A stretch of DNA of 39,087 bases, from the NCBI GenBank assembly GCA_019348495.1, contig JAHWJI010000012.1, positions 1-39,087 of the forward strand. Reading direction: 5' to 3'. The notes below the pieces were generated by a model. That model was not told the DNA's origin. It saw only the letters and a list, made by a program, of their open reading frames with translations, and ran no database searches. The DNA is from Actinomycetota bacterium. GTDB taxonomy: Bacteria > Actinomycetota > Acidimicrobiia > Acidimicrobiales > CADCSY01. Positions 24,241 to 32,552 of the stretch are shown in pieces. The stretch's first letter is position 1, and the number at the start of each line of letters is the position of its first letter. The translations under genes and the position numbers were made by a program.

Positions 24241-26103
24241 CTACCCCCCGCGCCGCCCGCCCAGGTGCTCGGCCAAGAAGCGCTCCATGGCCCGGTAGAG
24301 GTCGAGGCGGTTCTCGGGGTTGGAGAAGCCATGCCCCTCGTCGTCCTTGCACAGGTACTCGACGTCGACGCCCCGCTCGCGCAGGGCGGCCACGATCTGG
24401 TCGGCCTCCTGCTTGGTGACCCGGGGATCGTTGGCTCCCTGGACGACGAGCAGCGGCGTGCGGATGGCGTCGACGCGCGACAGCGGCGAGCGGGCCCACA
24501 GGTCGGCCACCACCTCCTCGTTGGGCTCCTCCTCGGTGCCGGGGTCGCCCACGAAGCGGTACCACGACCCCTGCAGGAACGGCCGCCAGTAGGCCGGGAA
24601 GGAGCGCACCAGCGTCACCAGGCTGGATGGGCCCACGTAGTCGATGGCGGCGGCGAAGACCTCGGGGGTGAAGGTGACCCCCACCAGGGTGGCGTAGCCC
24701 CCGTAGGAGCCGCCGTAGATGGCCACTCGCTCCCGGTCGGCGATGCCCGCCCCGACGGCCCATTCGACGGCGTCGAGCAGGTCGTCGTGCATCTTGGCCG
24801 CGAACTCGTGCTCGGCCGCGTGCATGAACGCCTTGCCGAAGCCGGTGGAGCCGCGGTAGTTGACCTGGAGCACGGCGTAGCCCCGGTTGGCCAGGAACTG
24901 GGCTTCGGGGTCGTAGCCCCAGGAGTCACGGGCCCAGGGGCCGCCGTGGACGACCAGCACCATGGGCAGGCCGGCCGGCTCGACCCCGAGGGGAAGCGTC
25001 AGGCAGCAGTGCAGCGGGTAGCCGTCGCGGGATTCGATGCGCAGCGTCTGCATGGGGGCCAAGGTGGCCGGGTCGAGCCTGGGGCGGGGCCGGAACAGGA
25101 ACTGGGCCTCGCCCGTGTCGGTGTCCAACAAGAAGGTGGCGCCCGGCTCCCGGTCGTCGTCGAAGGAAACCACCCAGGTCGTCTCGTCGTCGTCCATGGA
25201 CACCCCGGCCAGGTCGCCGTGGTGCAGCTCGCTGGCCCGGCGCCACTTGCGCTCGAAGTCGTCGTCGAAGAAGGCCACCTCCAGGCGGTCGACCATGTAG
25301 AGCACGGCCAGCAGCTCGCCGGTGCGGCTGCGCAGGATGGGCCCGCCCAGGTCCACCTCGTCGTGGGCGTGGACCTCGGTCTCCTCGCCGCTGGCCAGGT
25401 CCAGGCGGACCAGGCGGGTCAGGTCTCGGTCCCGGGCCGAGCCCACCCACAGCGCGGTCCCGTCGGGGGTGAAGCCGTAGACGTCACCGCCGTCCTCGTT
25501 GGCGTAGACGGTGAGGGAGCGGAAGTCCTCGTCCTCGTGCTCACGCACCAGGATCTCGGTGTCACCCGTCTGTGTCTGGGCCGAGGCGGCCAGCAGGCGC
25601 CCGGCGTTGTCGGTGTGCCAGCCGCCGATGTTGCCCGGGTTCTCGGCCACCAGGTCGAGGGCGCCGGTGACCAGGTCGAGGCGGTGCACGTCGAAGCACT
25701 GGGGATCGCGACGGTTCATCGAGACCAGCACGTGGGTGGGGTCGTCGTAGGGCACGTCGACGATCCCGGCGCGGACGTCCTCGAAGGGGGTGAGGTCGAC
25801 CGAGGCGTCGTCGGGCCGGGTGAGATCGGCGGCGTAGACGTGGAAGTTCTCGTTGCCCCCCTGGTCCTGGGGGTAGAGGATGCGAGAGGAGTCCCGGCTC
25901 CAGGAGTGCCCCCGGATGCCCCTGACGTGGTCGTGGGTGACGCAGGTGTCGTCGTCGGCACCCACGGTGCGCACCCACACGTTGAGGCGTCCCTCCTCGG
26001 GAGCGAGGTACGACAGGCGGGTGCCGTCGGGGCTGATCTTGGCGCCGGCCTTCTCGGGGTTGTCGAAGAAGTGCTCGAGGGGGATGAGAGGCGGCAGGGC
26101 CAC
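24241..26103 (-). CDS. S9-family serine peptidase (acylaminoacyl/prolyl-oligopeptidase type)
   Basis: The 620-residue cytosolic protein has an N-terminal beta-propeller (about 15-345; repeats such as [15 protein letters not shown] and [15 protein letters not shown]) and a C-terminal alpha/beta-hydrolase. The catalytic triad is S466 (YGGSYGGYA), D559 (VQGANDPRV) and H591 (DDEGHGF). The oxyanion region VVHGGPW lies at 384-390. No signal peptide is seen. Such enzymes cleave short or blocked peptides. It is followed by ku and preceded closely by two small genes on the same strand. Confidence 0.93.
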   Translation of the reverse strand: MALPPLIPLEHFFDNPEKAGAKISPDGTRLSYLAPEEGRLNVWVRTVGADDDTCVTHDHVRGIRGHSWSRDSSRILYPQDQGGNENFHVYAADLTRPDDASVDLTPFEDVRAGIVDVPYDDPTHVLVSMNRRDPQCFDVHRLDLVTGALDLVAENPGNIGGWHTDNAGRLLAASAQTQTGDTEILVREHEDEDFRSLTVYANEDGGDVYGFTPDGTALWVGSARDRDLTRLVRLDLASGEETEVHAHDEVDLGGPILRSRTGELLAVLYMVDRLEVAFFDDDFERKWRRASELHHGDLAGVSMDDDETTWVVSFDDDREPGATFLLDTDTGEAQFLFRPRPRLDPATLAPMQTLRIESRDGYPLHCCLTLPLGVEPAGLPMVLVVHGGPWARDSWGYDPEAQFLANRGYAVLQVNYRGSTGFGKAFMHAAEHEFAAKMHDDLLDAVEWAVGAGIADRERVAIYGGSYGGYATLVGVTFTPEVFAAAIDYVGPSSLVTLVRSFPAYWRPFLQGSWYRFVGDPGTEEEPNEEVVADLWARSPLSRVDAIRTPLLVVQGANDPRVTKQEADQIVAALRERGVDVEYLCKDDEGHGFSNPENRLDLYRAMERFLAEHLGGRRGG

Positions 26104-26117
26104 GCAGATCTCCAGGG

Positions 26118-26432
26118 TCAGGGGGTGAGCAGCTCCCCGAGACTACGGAAGAACCGCGACCGGGGCATGGCCTGGCAGCCTCGGGCCGTGGCCGCCTCGA
26201 GGGTGGATGCGTCGACGTGGGCGGCGAAGCCCACCACCCGGGCGCCGGTGGCCACCACGTCGGCGAGCACGTCGAGCACCCCGGGCCGGTCGAGGTCGAC
26301 CACCACCACCTCGGCCTCGGATGCCGCCGGGACCAGGGCGGCGGGCCGGCCCACGAAGGTGACGTCCGGCGCGGCGGCAGCCAGCTTGGACCGGTCCATG
26401 AGGTCGGGGACGTAGGCGACGACGGTCGTCAT
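26118..26432 (-). CDS. Hypothetical protein resembling a response-regulator receiver core
   Basis: A 104-residue protein with alternating hydrophobic strands and helices: TVVAYVPDLMDRSKLAAAA, VTFVGRP, VVVVDLDRPGVLDVLADVVATGARVVGFAAHVD, then TLEAATARGCQAMPRS. The order and the acidic turn (VVDLDRPG) resemble a receiver or similar Rossmann-like domain, but the canonical phospho-acceptor set is not clear. Start is ATG 26432, which overlaps the upstream gene's TGA by four bases (ATGA). The larger frame continuing upstream is a shadow. Function unknown. Confidence 0.7.
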   Translation of the reverse strand: MTTVVAYVPDLMDRSKLAAAAPDVTFVGRPAALVPAASEAEVVVVDLDRPGVLDVLADVVATGARVVGFAAHVDASTLEAATARGCQAMPRSRFFRSLGELLTP

Positions 26433-26911
26433 CGCTCCCCGGCGGTCGGCTTGTGCCCGTGGCGGGCCAGGTGGGCGCGGGCCTTGACCACGCCCCAGAG
26501 CAGCCCCACCTCGTGCAGCGAGGGGTCGACGTCGGCGAAGGTCCGCGGGGTCAGGCCGTAGTCGTCGTCGGGGAAGTGGGCCTCGTCGTAGGCATCCCGG
26601 GCCACGGGGGGGACCCGGGCCCGGCGGAGCACCTCGGTGGGATAGCGCACCGCGGCCCGAAGGATGCTGAGCGGGTTGGTCCACTGCTCGTCGATGTCGG
26701 TTTCCAGCAGGCGGCGCAACTCGGCTCCGACCTCCTCCGAGGCCTGCTGCCCGGCGGCGACGGCCTCGGCCATGACGACCGGGCCGGCGGACCCGGACCA
26801 GTCGTACAGACGCCGGCGAACCGACCGCTCGACCCAGGCCGGGAGGGTCCCCTCCACGGCGGAGACCAGGCGCCGGGAGATGTCGTCCACGGCTGCCATG
26901 CTTGCCCACAT
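26429..26911 (-). CDS. Conserved-type hypothetical protein
   Basis: The 160-residue protein is soluble and helical, with ISRRLVSAVEGTLPAWVERSVRRRL, AAVRYPTEVLRRARVPPVARD, YDEAHFPDDDYGLTPRTFADVDPSLHEVGL and KARAHLARHGH. I do not recognise a named domain. ATG 26911 is chosen because GGACGAGG lies about five bases upstream on the minus strand; ATG 26899 is an alternative. It overlaps the following receiver-like gene by four bases, so both are likely expressed together. Confidence 0.75.
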   Translation of the reverse strand: MWASMAAVDDISRRLVSAVEGTLPAWVERSVRRRLYDWSGSAGPVVMAEAVAAGQQASEEVGAELRRLLETDIDEQWTNPLSILRAAVRYPTEVLRRARVPPVARDAYDEAHFPDDDYGLTPRTFADVDPSLHEVGLLWGVVKARAHLARHGHKPTAGER

Positions 26912-26965
26912 GAAGCCTCGTCCTATCCCTCCCGGAGCGCGCCCCAATGGGCGAGCTGACTTTGG

Positions 26966-27028
26966 CTCGACGGCTTCGCCGCCGAGAGCACCACGCTGGG
27001 CTTTCCCGCTCTTGCCGGCTTCGCCGGC
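26966..27028. repeat. Two CTTCG-loop hairpins in tandem upstream of the DUF427 gene
   Basis: Stem CTCGACGGC (26966-26974) with GCCGCCGAG (26978-26986), one mismatch, and stem GCCGGC (27014-27019) with GCCGGC (27023-27028), both around a TTC loop. They sit between a divergent gene pair. They could be terminators, repeats or simply GC-rich coincidence. Confidence 0.45.
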
Positions 27029-27055
27029 GGGCCGCTCGGGCCACGGCCCCGCCTA

Positions 27056-27541
27056 ATGGCAGAGCCTCTCGGTCCCGATCAGGAGTCGGTGTGGGACTAC
27101 CCCCGACCCCCGGCGGTGGAGCCCGTGGCTCAGCGAGTGCGGGTGGTGCTGGCCGGTACCACCATCGCCGACTCGACCGCGGCGTTGCGGGTGCTCGAGA
27201 CCAGCCACCCGCCCAACTACTACCTGCCCCCTGACGACGTGGACCGGGACCGCCTGCGGGCGAGTGACCGGCGGTCGTTCTGCGAGTTCAAGGGTTTGGC
27301 CCACTACTGGTCCCCGGCCGTCGGCGATCGGATCGAGGTCGACGCCGCCTGGAGCTACCCCCAGCCCAGCCCGCGCTACGAGGCCCTGGCCGACCATGTG
27401 GCCTTCTACGCCGCCCGCATGGACGAGTGCTGGGTGGGCGACGAGCTGGTCACTCCCCAGCCGGGCGGCTTCTATGGCGGCTGGGTCACCTCCTGGGTGG
27501 CGGGCCCGTTCAAGGGCGTCCCCGGCTCCATGGGCTGGTGA
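27056..27541 (+). CDS. DUF427 domain protein
   Basis: A 161-residue protein built around a DUF427 domain: VRVVLAGTTIADSTAALRVLETSHPPNYYLPPDDV, SFCEFKGLAHYW and AAWSYPQPSP, with a C-terminal GGFYGGWVTSWVAGPFKG. The family is small beta-rich proteins whose function is not established. The ATG at 27056 has no clear ribosome-binding site. Its C-terminal end overlaps a minus-strand zinc-ribbon candidate by 70 bases. Confidence 0.9.
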   Translation: MAEPLGPDQESVWDYPRPPAVEPVAQRVRVVLAGTTIADSTAALRVLETSHPPNYYLPPDDVDRDRLRASDRRSFCEFKGLAHYWSPAVGDRIEVDAAWSYPQPSPRYEALADHVAFYAARMDECWVGDELVTPQPGGFYGGWVTSWVAGPFKGVPGSMGW

Positions 27542-27747
27542 CCGTCGATCGCCGGCGGCGGTCCCTGACCGGAGTCGAGGAGCTCTCCGCAGTGACACCG
27601 CAACGTCACGACCCGCTCGCCCTCGCCGCTCCAGCTGAAGTGGACGATCCGGCGGGTCCCGAGGAGGACCCGGCGACAACACCTGGGGCAATGCGGAGCG
27701 AACACAGCCCCATGCTCCTCCCGGCCGGCTGGTATGTCACGGTCCAA
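27472..27747 (-). CDS. Small zinc-ribbon hypothetical protein
   Basis: A 91-residue frame contains HCPRCCRRVLLGTRRIVHF and TLRCHCGELLDSG: two CxxC/CxC knuckles about 30 residues apart, a zinc-ribbon pattern. Start is uncertain: TTG 27747, or an in-frame GTG before the first knuckle. It overlaps the end of the DUF427 gene by 70 bases tail to tail, and its Pro-rich C-terminus is the overlapping part. The spacing of cysteines argues for a real gene. Function is unknown. Confidence 0.5.
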   Translation of the reverse strand: MDRDIPAGREEHGAVFAPHCPRCCRRVLLGTRRIVHFSWSGEGERVVTLRCHCGELLDSGQGPPPAIDGHQPMEPGTPLNGPATQEVTQPP

Positions 27748-27758
27748 CCCATCATGAT

Positions 27759-27791
27759 TGGTCTGTGAATAGGCAGACCATTAGCCAGACC
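27759..27791. promoter_or_regulatory. Inverted-repeat operator of the MocR-type regulator
   Basis: TGGTCTG (27759-27765) and CAGACCA (27774-27780) form a perfect inverted repeat with an 8-base spacer, and another CAGACC occurs at 27786-27791. They lie about 31-63 bases upstream of the ATG at 27822. MocR proteins bind such repeated half-sites near their own promoters, so autoregulation is likely. Confidence 0.6.
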
Positions 27792-27821
27792 GATCGGGTC
27801 AGCACTGAGGCGCTCTGTTCC

Positions 27822-29201
27822 ATGCTGGTGGGCTGGACGACCCCTGCACACGGGAGCCTCGCCCAACAGCTCGCCCACGCGCTGCGCCGCGCCATCGCTG
27901 CGGGCACCTTGCCCGACCGGGCCCGCCTCCCGGCCGAGCGAACCATGGCCGCAGCCCTCTCGCTGAGTCGCGCCACGGTCAGCGCTGCGCTCGACGAGCT
28001 ACGGGCCGAGGGGACGGTGGAGTCGCGCCAGGGAAGCGGCACGGTGGTGCGCACCCCTCAGCGCGCCATTGCCGGCAAGAGGATCGCTGAGCACTTCTCC
28101 GTGGTGCCGGGCATCGACCTGGCGGCGGGCAATCCTCCGGACCCCTCGCACCTTCCCCCGGTGAGCTTGGACGTGGCCGCCCTGCTCGCCGGCGGGGGTG
28201 GACCGGGTGTGCAGCCGTTGGGCCTTCCTGCGCTCCGATTGGCGCTAGCCGATCGCCACAGTGCCTCGGGCCGTCTGACCGATGCCAGTCAGATCCACGT
28301 CACCGCTGGGGCCCACCAGGCGATCGCGCTCGTCGTCGGTGCACTCGTCACCCCGAGCTCACCCGTTGGCGTCGAGGATCTCAGCTATCCGGGCATCTTC
28401 GACATCATCGAGATGCTCGGGGCCAGGCCGCTCCCCATCCGCACGGACGGGGCCGGCCTCGTTCCCGAGGAGCTCGACTCGGTGCTCTCCGAGCACCGAC
28501 CTGCGGTCCTCTACCTGCAGACCGGTCCTCACAACCCGACGGGTCGCGTGCCTTCGCCCGGTCGGCTGCGGGCCCTGGCTGAGGTGCTCGACCGCCATGA
28601 CACCACGGTCATCGAGGATTGCGCCTTGGCCGAGCTCACCTTCGCAGGCCGGGTGCGTCCCGAACTGGCCGACCTCTGCCGCCGGGCGGTCGTGGTCAGC
28701 GTCGGCTCGTTCAGCAAGGTGGCCTGGGGTGGGTTGAGGACCGGTTGGCTACGGGCTCCCGGTCCGTTGGTCGAGCGCACCATGCACCTGCGCCTCGCCG
28801 GCGATCTCGGCCCGTCGGTCCCGGCCCAGCTGCTCGCCCTGCAACTTCTTCCCCACCTCGACGACCTGGCGGAGCGACGGCGAGCCACGCTGGCCACGAC
28901 GCTGGCCATGACCTGCGAGCGGCTCCGGAGCGATCTGCCCGAGTGGCGGTTTCGCGAACCGACTGGCGGTTCGGTCCTGTGGGTCGAACTTCCCATCGCC
29001 GACACCAGTGCCTTCGTGCTCCTCGCCGCCCGACACGGTGTCCACGTCGCCCCTGGGAGCATCGCCACTCCCACCCGCGCCCCCAACCCCCACCTCCGGA
29101 TCTGCACCGATCGGCCCTGGCCCACCGTCGAAGCCGGCCTGCACCGCCTCCAACTGGCCTGGCGGGAGCTCACCTCCTCTCCGCCACCCGTCCTCGGCTG
29201 A
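27822..29201 (+). CDS. MocR-family regulator (GntR winged helix plus aminotransferase-like domain)
   Basis: The 459-residue protein joins a GntR-type helix-turn-helix (SLAQQLAHALRRAIAAGTLPDRARLPAERTMAAAL to GTVESRQGSGTVV) to a fold-type I aminotransferase-like domain with GAHQAIALVV, GPHNPTGR and the PLP lysine in SFSKVAWGGLRTGWL. MocR regulators sense PLP or an amino compound. I prefer ATG 27822 over GTG 27765: the GTG has no ribosome-binding site and lies inside the inverted repeat, whereas the ATG is preceded by GAGG and sits at the usual distance from the DNA-binding helix. Regulated genes are not evident; none of the close neighbours is an obvious target. Confidence 0.87.
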   Translation: MLVGWTTPAHGSLAQQLAHALRRAIAAGTLPDRARLPAERTMAAALSLSRATVSAALDELRAEGTVESRQGSGTVVRTPQRAIAGKRIAEHFSVVPGIDLAAGNPPDPSHLPPVSLDVAALLAGGGGPGVQPLGLPALRLALADRHSASGRLTDASQIHVTAGAHQAIALVVGALVTPSSPVGVEDLSYPGIFDIIEMLGARPLPIRTDGAGLVPEELDSVLSEHRPAVLYLQTGPHNPTGRVPSPGRLRALAEVLDRHDTTVIEDCALAELTFAGRVRPELADLCRRAVVVSVGSFSKVAWGGLRTGWLRAPGPLVERTMHLRLAGDLGPSVPAQLLALQLLPHLDDLAERRRATLATTLAMTCERLRSDLPEWRFREPTGGSVLWVELPIADTSAFVLLAARHGVHVAPGSIATPTRAPNPHLRICTDRPWPTVEAGLHRLQLAWRELTSSPPPVLG

Positions 29202-29250
29202 GCAGGCCGGGGACGCTCGGGCACGAGGCCAGGGGCGTACGGTGATCGGC

Positions 29251-29433
29251 ATGGTGACCAAGAAGGTCGCCGTCGCCCTCGACGAGGAGCAGCTGGACCG
29301 GATCCGGGCGCTGGTCGGCTGGCGCGGGCCGCCGAGACGCGTGCTCCGGTGACCGTGCCCGGCCACGGCGCTGCTCAGGCGATCCGACGACCTGCGCCGC
29401 CTCGACCCGGCCATCGAGCTGGTCCCCCTCTGA
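29251..29433 (+). pseudogene. Probable toxin-antitoxin remnant
   Basis: ATG 29251 opens a frame, MVTKKVAVALDEEQLDRIRALVGWRG, resembling the N-terminus of a ribbon-helix-helix antitoxin, stopped by TGA at 29350-29352. The same frame then gives LLRRSDDLRRLDPAIELVPL and ends at 29431-29433, resembling the C-terminus of a PIN-domain (VapC-type) toxin. The middle of both is missing. I read it as a deleted pair. The matches are short, so this is tentative. Confidence 0.35.
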
Positions 29434-29466
29434 TCGGTAGGCCAAAGGACCGGCTGCCGGCACCGG

Positions 29467-30108
29467 TCAGCCGCCGTCGATGCGCCGGAGCAGGTAGTCG
29501 GGCACCCGGTCGAGGGTGCAGCCCAGGCGCACTGCCCCCTTCACCACCTCTCCTTCGAGGGGGCAGGGGAAGAACTCGGGGCCGGGCAGGGCGACCGAGG
29601 CGTCGGGGAGGCGGCCGAGGTCGAAGCGGACCCGGCCGTCGCTCACCTCCACGTCGCTGCCCACCGTCCGGCCGGCGACGGTGGCCTCGGCCCGGCCGGG
29701 GGAGAGCGTGAGGTCGATCCCCGGGACGGGCAACGCCTCTTCCAGGTCGGCCTCGGTGATCACCGCAGAGAGCTCCCCCCGCTCGATGCGCTCCAGGTCG
29801 ACCTCACCGTCGAAGAGGGCCCGGCGGGCGACCTCGATGCCGGTGGTCTCCACCTGGACCCACTCGATGGTGACCTCGGGTAGGTCCACGTCCTCGAGGG
29901 TGACGACCAGGCGCTGCACCTGGCCCGTGGCCAAGCCCCGGGCCACGACGGGGAACGAGTCCAGCTCGGCGCGGACCGAGGAGGCCTCGGGGACCTCCGT
30001 GGCCACCCGCTCGGCGACGACCTCCTCGATGCGGGGAGGCACGACGATCTCGGCGGCCACCACGACGACGGCCACCACCACGACGAGTACGACCAGGAGG
30101 CGGGTCAC
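29467..30108 (-). CDS. DUF2993 (LmeA-like) membrane-anchored or exported protein
   Basis: A 213-residue protein with an N-terminal hydrophobic segment (RLLVVLVVVVAVVVVAAEIVVPP) and a beta-rich body: LDSFPVVARGLATGQVQRLVVTLEDVDLPEVTIEWVQVETTGIEV, LSAVITEADLEEALP and VRFDLGRLPD. This matches the DUF2993 family; a mycobacterial relative, LmeA, works on lipomannan precursors in the envelope. No specific substrate can be read here. GTG 30108 overlaps the larE stop, so the genes are likely co-transcribed. Confidence 0.85.
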   Translation of the reverse strand: MTRLLVVLVVVVAVVVVAAEIVVPPRIEEVVAERVATEVPEASSVRAELDSFPVVARGLATGQVQRLVVTLEDVDLPEVTIEWVQVETTGIEVARRALFDGEVDLERIERGELSAVITEADLEEALPVPGIDLTLSPGRAEATVAGRTVGSDVEVSDGRVRFDLGRLPDASVALPGPEFFPCPLEGEVVKGAVRLGCTLDRVPDYLLRRIDGG

Positions 30109-30905
30109 AGGGCGCCGTTGAGGTTGCCCGAGCGGAAGCCCTCGAGGTCGAGGGTGACGTAGCGGTAGCCGGCGGCGTGCACGGCCGCCACCACCTCGGC
30201 TCGACGCTGCAGCGCCACGTCCAGGTCGGCGACGGGCAGCTCGATCCGGGCCAGGTCGCCGTAGTGGCGCACCCGGAGCTGGCGAAAGCCGAGCCGGCGC
30301 AGGCCCGATTCGGCCGCCGCCACCTCGGCCAGCACCGCGACGGTGACCGGCGTGCCGTAGGGGACGCGGGAAGCAAGGCAGGCGGCCGCCGGCTTGTCCC
30401 ATGTGCGCAGGCCGAGGGCACGAGACGCCGAGCGCACCTGCTCTTTGGTGAAGCCGGCGTCGACCAACGGGAAGACCGCCCCCGCTCCCGCCGCCGCCGC
30501 CTGGCCGGGTCGATGGTCACCCAGGTCGTCGAGGTTGACACCCAACACCACGGTGGCTCGTTCCGCCGCGGCCACGGGCGCCAGCGCGGCCATGAGTGCC
30601 GACTTGCAGTGGGCGCAGCGCTGGCCGTCGTTGGCGGTGTAGGCGGGGTCGGCCAGCTCGTCGGTCGGCACGGCCTGCCAGCGCAGGCCCCACCCCGCGG
30701 CCAGAGCGGCGCAGTCGTGCTCCTCCTCGGGCGCCAAGGACGGTGACACCGCCGTCACCGCCAGGGTGGCTTCGGCGCCGAGGGTGTCCTGCGCCACCCA
30801 GGCCAGCAAGGCGGAATCGGCTCCTCCACTGAAGGCCACCACCACCCGTTCCAGGCGGCGCAGCCCGTGACGGAGGCCGTCGAGGTCGGGAGGACGGGCG
30901 ATCAC
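30105..30905 (-). CDS. larE: LarE-type ATP-dependent sacrificial sulfur transferase
   Basis: LarE adds sulfur to the pyridinium carboxylate precursor of the nickel-pincer cofactor used by lactate racemase. The 266-residue product has the PP-loop VVVAFSGGADSALLAW (about 21-36), NDGQRCAHCKSAL (92-104), LGVNLDDLGDHRPGQ and WDKPAAACLASRVPYG, in which C176 is the position of the sacrificial cysteine in the characterised enzyme. GTG 30905 is chosen because it places the PP-loop and C176 at the expected numbers; GTG 30938 is an alternative. LarB, LarC and LarA are not in the window, so the cofactor pathway cannot be confirmed here. Confidence 0.87.
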   Translation of the reverse strand: MIARPPDLDGLRHGLRRLERVVVAFSGGADSALLAWVAQDTLGAEATLAVTAVSPSLAPEEEHDCAALAAGWGLRWQAVPTDELADPAYTANDGQRCAHCKSALMAALAPVAAAERATVVLGVNLDDLGDHRPGQAAAAGAGAVFPLVDAGFTKEQVRSASRALGLRTWDKPAAACLASRVPYGTPVTVAVLAEVAAAESGLRRLGFRQLRVRHYGDLARIELPVADLDVALQRRAEVVAAVHAAGYRYVTLDLEGFRSGNLNGAL

Positions 30906-31023
30906 ACCCTCAGTCTGCCGTGCCCCAGCGGCGCCCACCGCTTCGTCCGCTGTTCATCCGCGGCTACCCTCGGTACACCGACGAACCCGCCCTCCCCCCG
31001 GGCACCCGAGTGGAAGGTGCACG

Positions 31024-32319
31024 ATGCGAACCACACGATCCTCCTGGCGGTTGCTGGCGATCCTCTTGGCCCCGGCCATGGTGGTCGCCGCTTGCGGCGA
31101 CGATGCCGACACCCCACCTGCAGCCGACCCCGCCCCGAGCGAGCCCGGTGACGCCGCCCCTCCTCCCCCCACCAACCAGAGCGACGGGACCCTGAAGATC
31201 GGGACCCTGCTGCCGGAGACGGGCACGCTGGCCGCCCTGGGGCCGCCCGAGGCTGCCGGCGTGGCGCTGGCCGTCCAGGACATCAACGCTGCGGGAGGCG
31301 CGCTCGGGAAGCCCGTCGAGGTCACCGGCGGTGACTCCGGGGACACCTCCACCAACATCGCCAACCAGACCGTCGACCGCCTGCTCAGCCAGAACGTCGA
31401 CGTCATCATCGGCGCGGCGTCGTCGGGCGTGTCCTTCACCGTCATCGACAAGATCACCGGCGCCGGTGTGGTGCAGTACTCCCCGGCCAACACCTCCCCC
31501 GACTTCACCGACTACGACGACGACGGGCTCTACTTCCGCACCGCCCCCTCGGATGTCCTCCAGGGCCGGATCCTCGGTGAGCAGATCATCGAGGAGGGCA
31601 ACGAGACCGTCGGGATCATCGCGCTGCAGGACCCCTACGGCGAGGGCCTGGCCGAGAACGTGGCCTCGACCATCGAGGCCTCGGGCGGCGAGGTGGTGAC
31701 CACCGAGATCTACGACCCCCAGGCCCAGAACTTCGACGCCGAGATCCAGTCTCTCGTCTCCGCCGACCCCGACGCCATCGTGGTCATCGGATTCGTCGAG
31801 TCCGGGCGCATCATCTCGACCATGATCGAGCAGGGCATCGGCCCCGACACCAAGAACGTCTACACCGTCGACGGCAACACCACCAACACCCTGGGCGAGG
31901 GGCTCGAGCCGGGAACCCTCGAGGGGATCTCGGGCACGATCCCCGGGGCGGAGACGACCGAGGAGTTCCGCCAGCGGCTGATGGAGGTCGACCCCAGCCT
32001 GACCGACTTCATCTACGGTGGCGAGGCCTACGACGCGGTCGTCACCACCGCCCTGGCCGCCGAGGTGGCGGGCAGCGACGCCGGTCGTGACATCGCCGCA
32101 GTGCTGGCCGACGTCACCCGGGGGGGCGAGAAGTGCACCGCCTTCGCCGCCTGCAAGGAGTTGGTGGAGGCCGGCACCGACATCGACTACGACGGGGTCA
32201 GCGGGCCCATCGAGCTCAGCGACGCCGGCGACCCCACCGAGGCCAGCATCGGCATCTACACCTTCGGCCCCGACAACCAACTCACCGACGAGGTCATCTA
32301 CCGCTCCGGCAGGCTGTAA
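31024..32319 (+). CDS. livJ: LivJ/LivK-type substrate-binding lipoprotein of an ABC transporter
   Basis: The 431-residue protein has a lipoprotein signal with lipobox VVAAC (C near residue 25) and a periplasmic-binding type I fold: LKIGTLLPETGTLAALGPPEAAGVALAVQDINAAGG, VIIGAASSGVSFTVIDKI, then DYDDDGLYFRTAPSDVLQG, GEAYDAVVTTALAAEVAG. It delivers branched-chain or related amino acids to the LivHMGF channel. It lies on the opposite strand from livFGMH and converges on livF, rather than leading the operon. A strong terminator follows. Ligand is inferred from family only. Confidence 0.92.
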   Translation: MRTTRSSWRLLAILLAPAMVVAACGDDADTPPAADPAPSEPGDAAPPPPTNQSDGTLKIGTLLPETGTLAALGPPEAAGVALAVQDINAAGGALGKPVEVTGGDSGDTSTNIANQTVDRLLSQNVDVIIGAASSGVSFTVIDKITGAGVVQYSPANTSPDFTDYDDDGLYFRTAPSDVLQGRILGEQIIEEGNETVGIIALQDPYGEGLAENVASTIEASGGEVVTTEIYDPQAQNFDAEIQSLVSADPDAIVVIGFVESGRIISTMIEQGIGPDTKNVYTVDGNTTNTLGEGLEPGTLEGISGTIPGAETTEEFRQRLMEVDPSLTDFIYGGEAYDAVVTTALAAEVAGSDAGRDIAAVLADVTRGGEKCTAFAACKELVEAGTDIDYDGVSGPIELSDAGDPTEASIGIYTFGPDNQLTDEVIYRSGRL

Positions 32320-32337
32320 CGACCCACGCAACACCAA

Positions 32338-32374
32338 CGGGCCCGGCCAACCAGGCCGGGCCCGTCCCGCTTTT
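32338..32374 (+). terminator. Intrinsic terminator after the binding-protein gene
   Basis: An 11-bp perfect GC-rich stem (32338-32348 with 32354-32364) has loop AACCA and is followed, seven bases later, by TTTT. It lies 18 bases after the livJ stop and is the best-formed terminator in the window. Confidence 0.85.
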
Positions 32375-32552
32375 GAGCAGGGACAGCCAAGGGAAGCGCA
32401 TGAGGTTCGGCAGCCACGAGCGAAAGCGAGGCGGCCGGGGGGGTGGCGCCGAGGGGAGGGGCCCGCCCACCCGAGCGGTAGCGAGGCGTGGGTGGGAGGG
32501 GACCACCTCGGTGACAGGACCCGCCCGGCCGCCGGGAGAACCAGGACGCCGG

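Noticed and set aside
24016-26415. A 799-codon plus-strand frame over the S9 peptidase and Ku genes
   Set aside because: It is the reverse of two strong genes with intact catalytic motifs and has no recognisable domain of its own.
29350-29352. A second in-frame TGA as a selenocysteine codon
   Set aside because: Both sides are short fragments of different putative protein types, no hairpin was evident, and no conserved Cys position is known. A deletion remnant explains it better.
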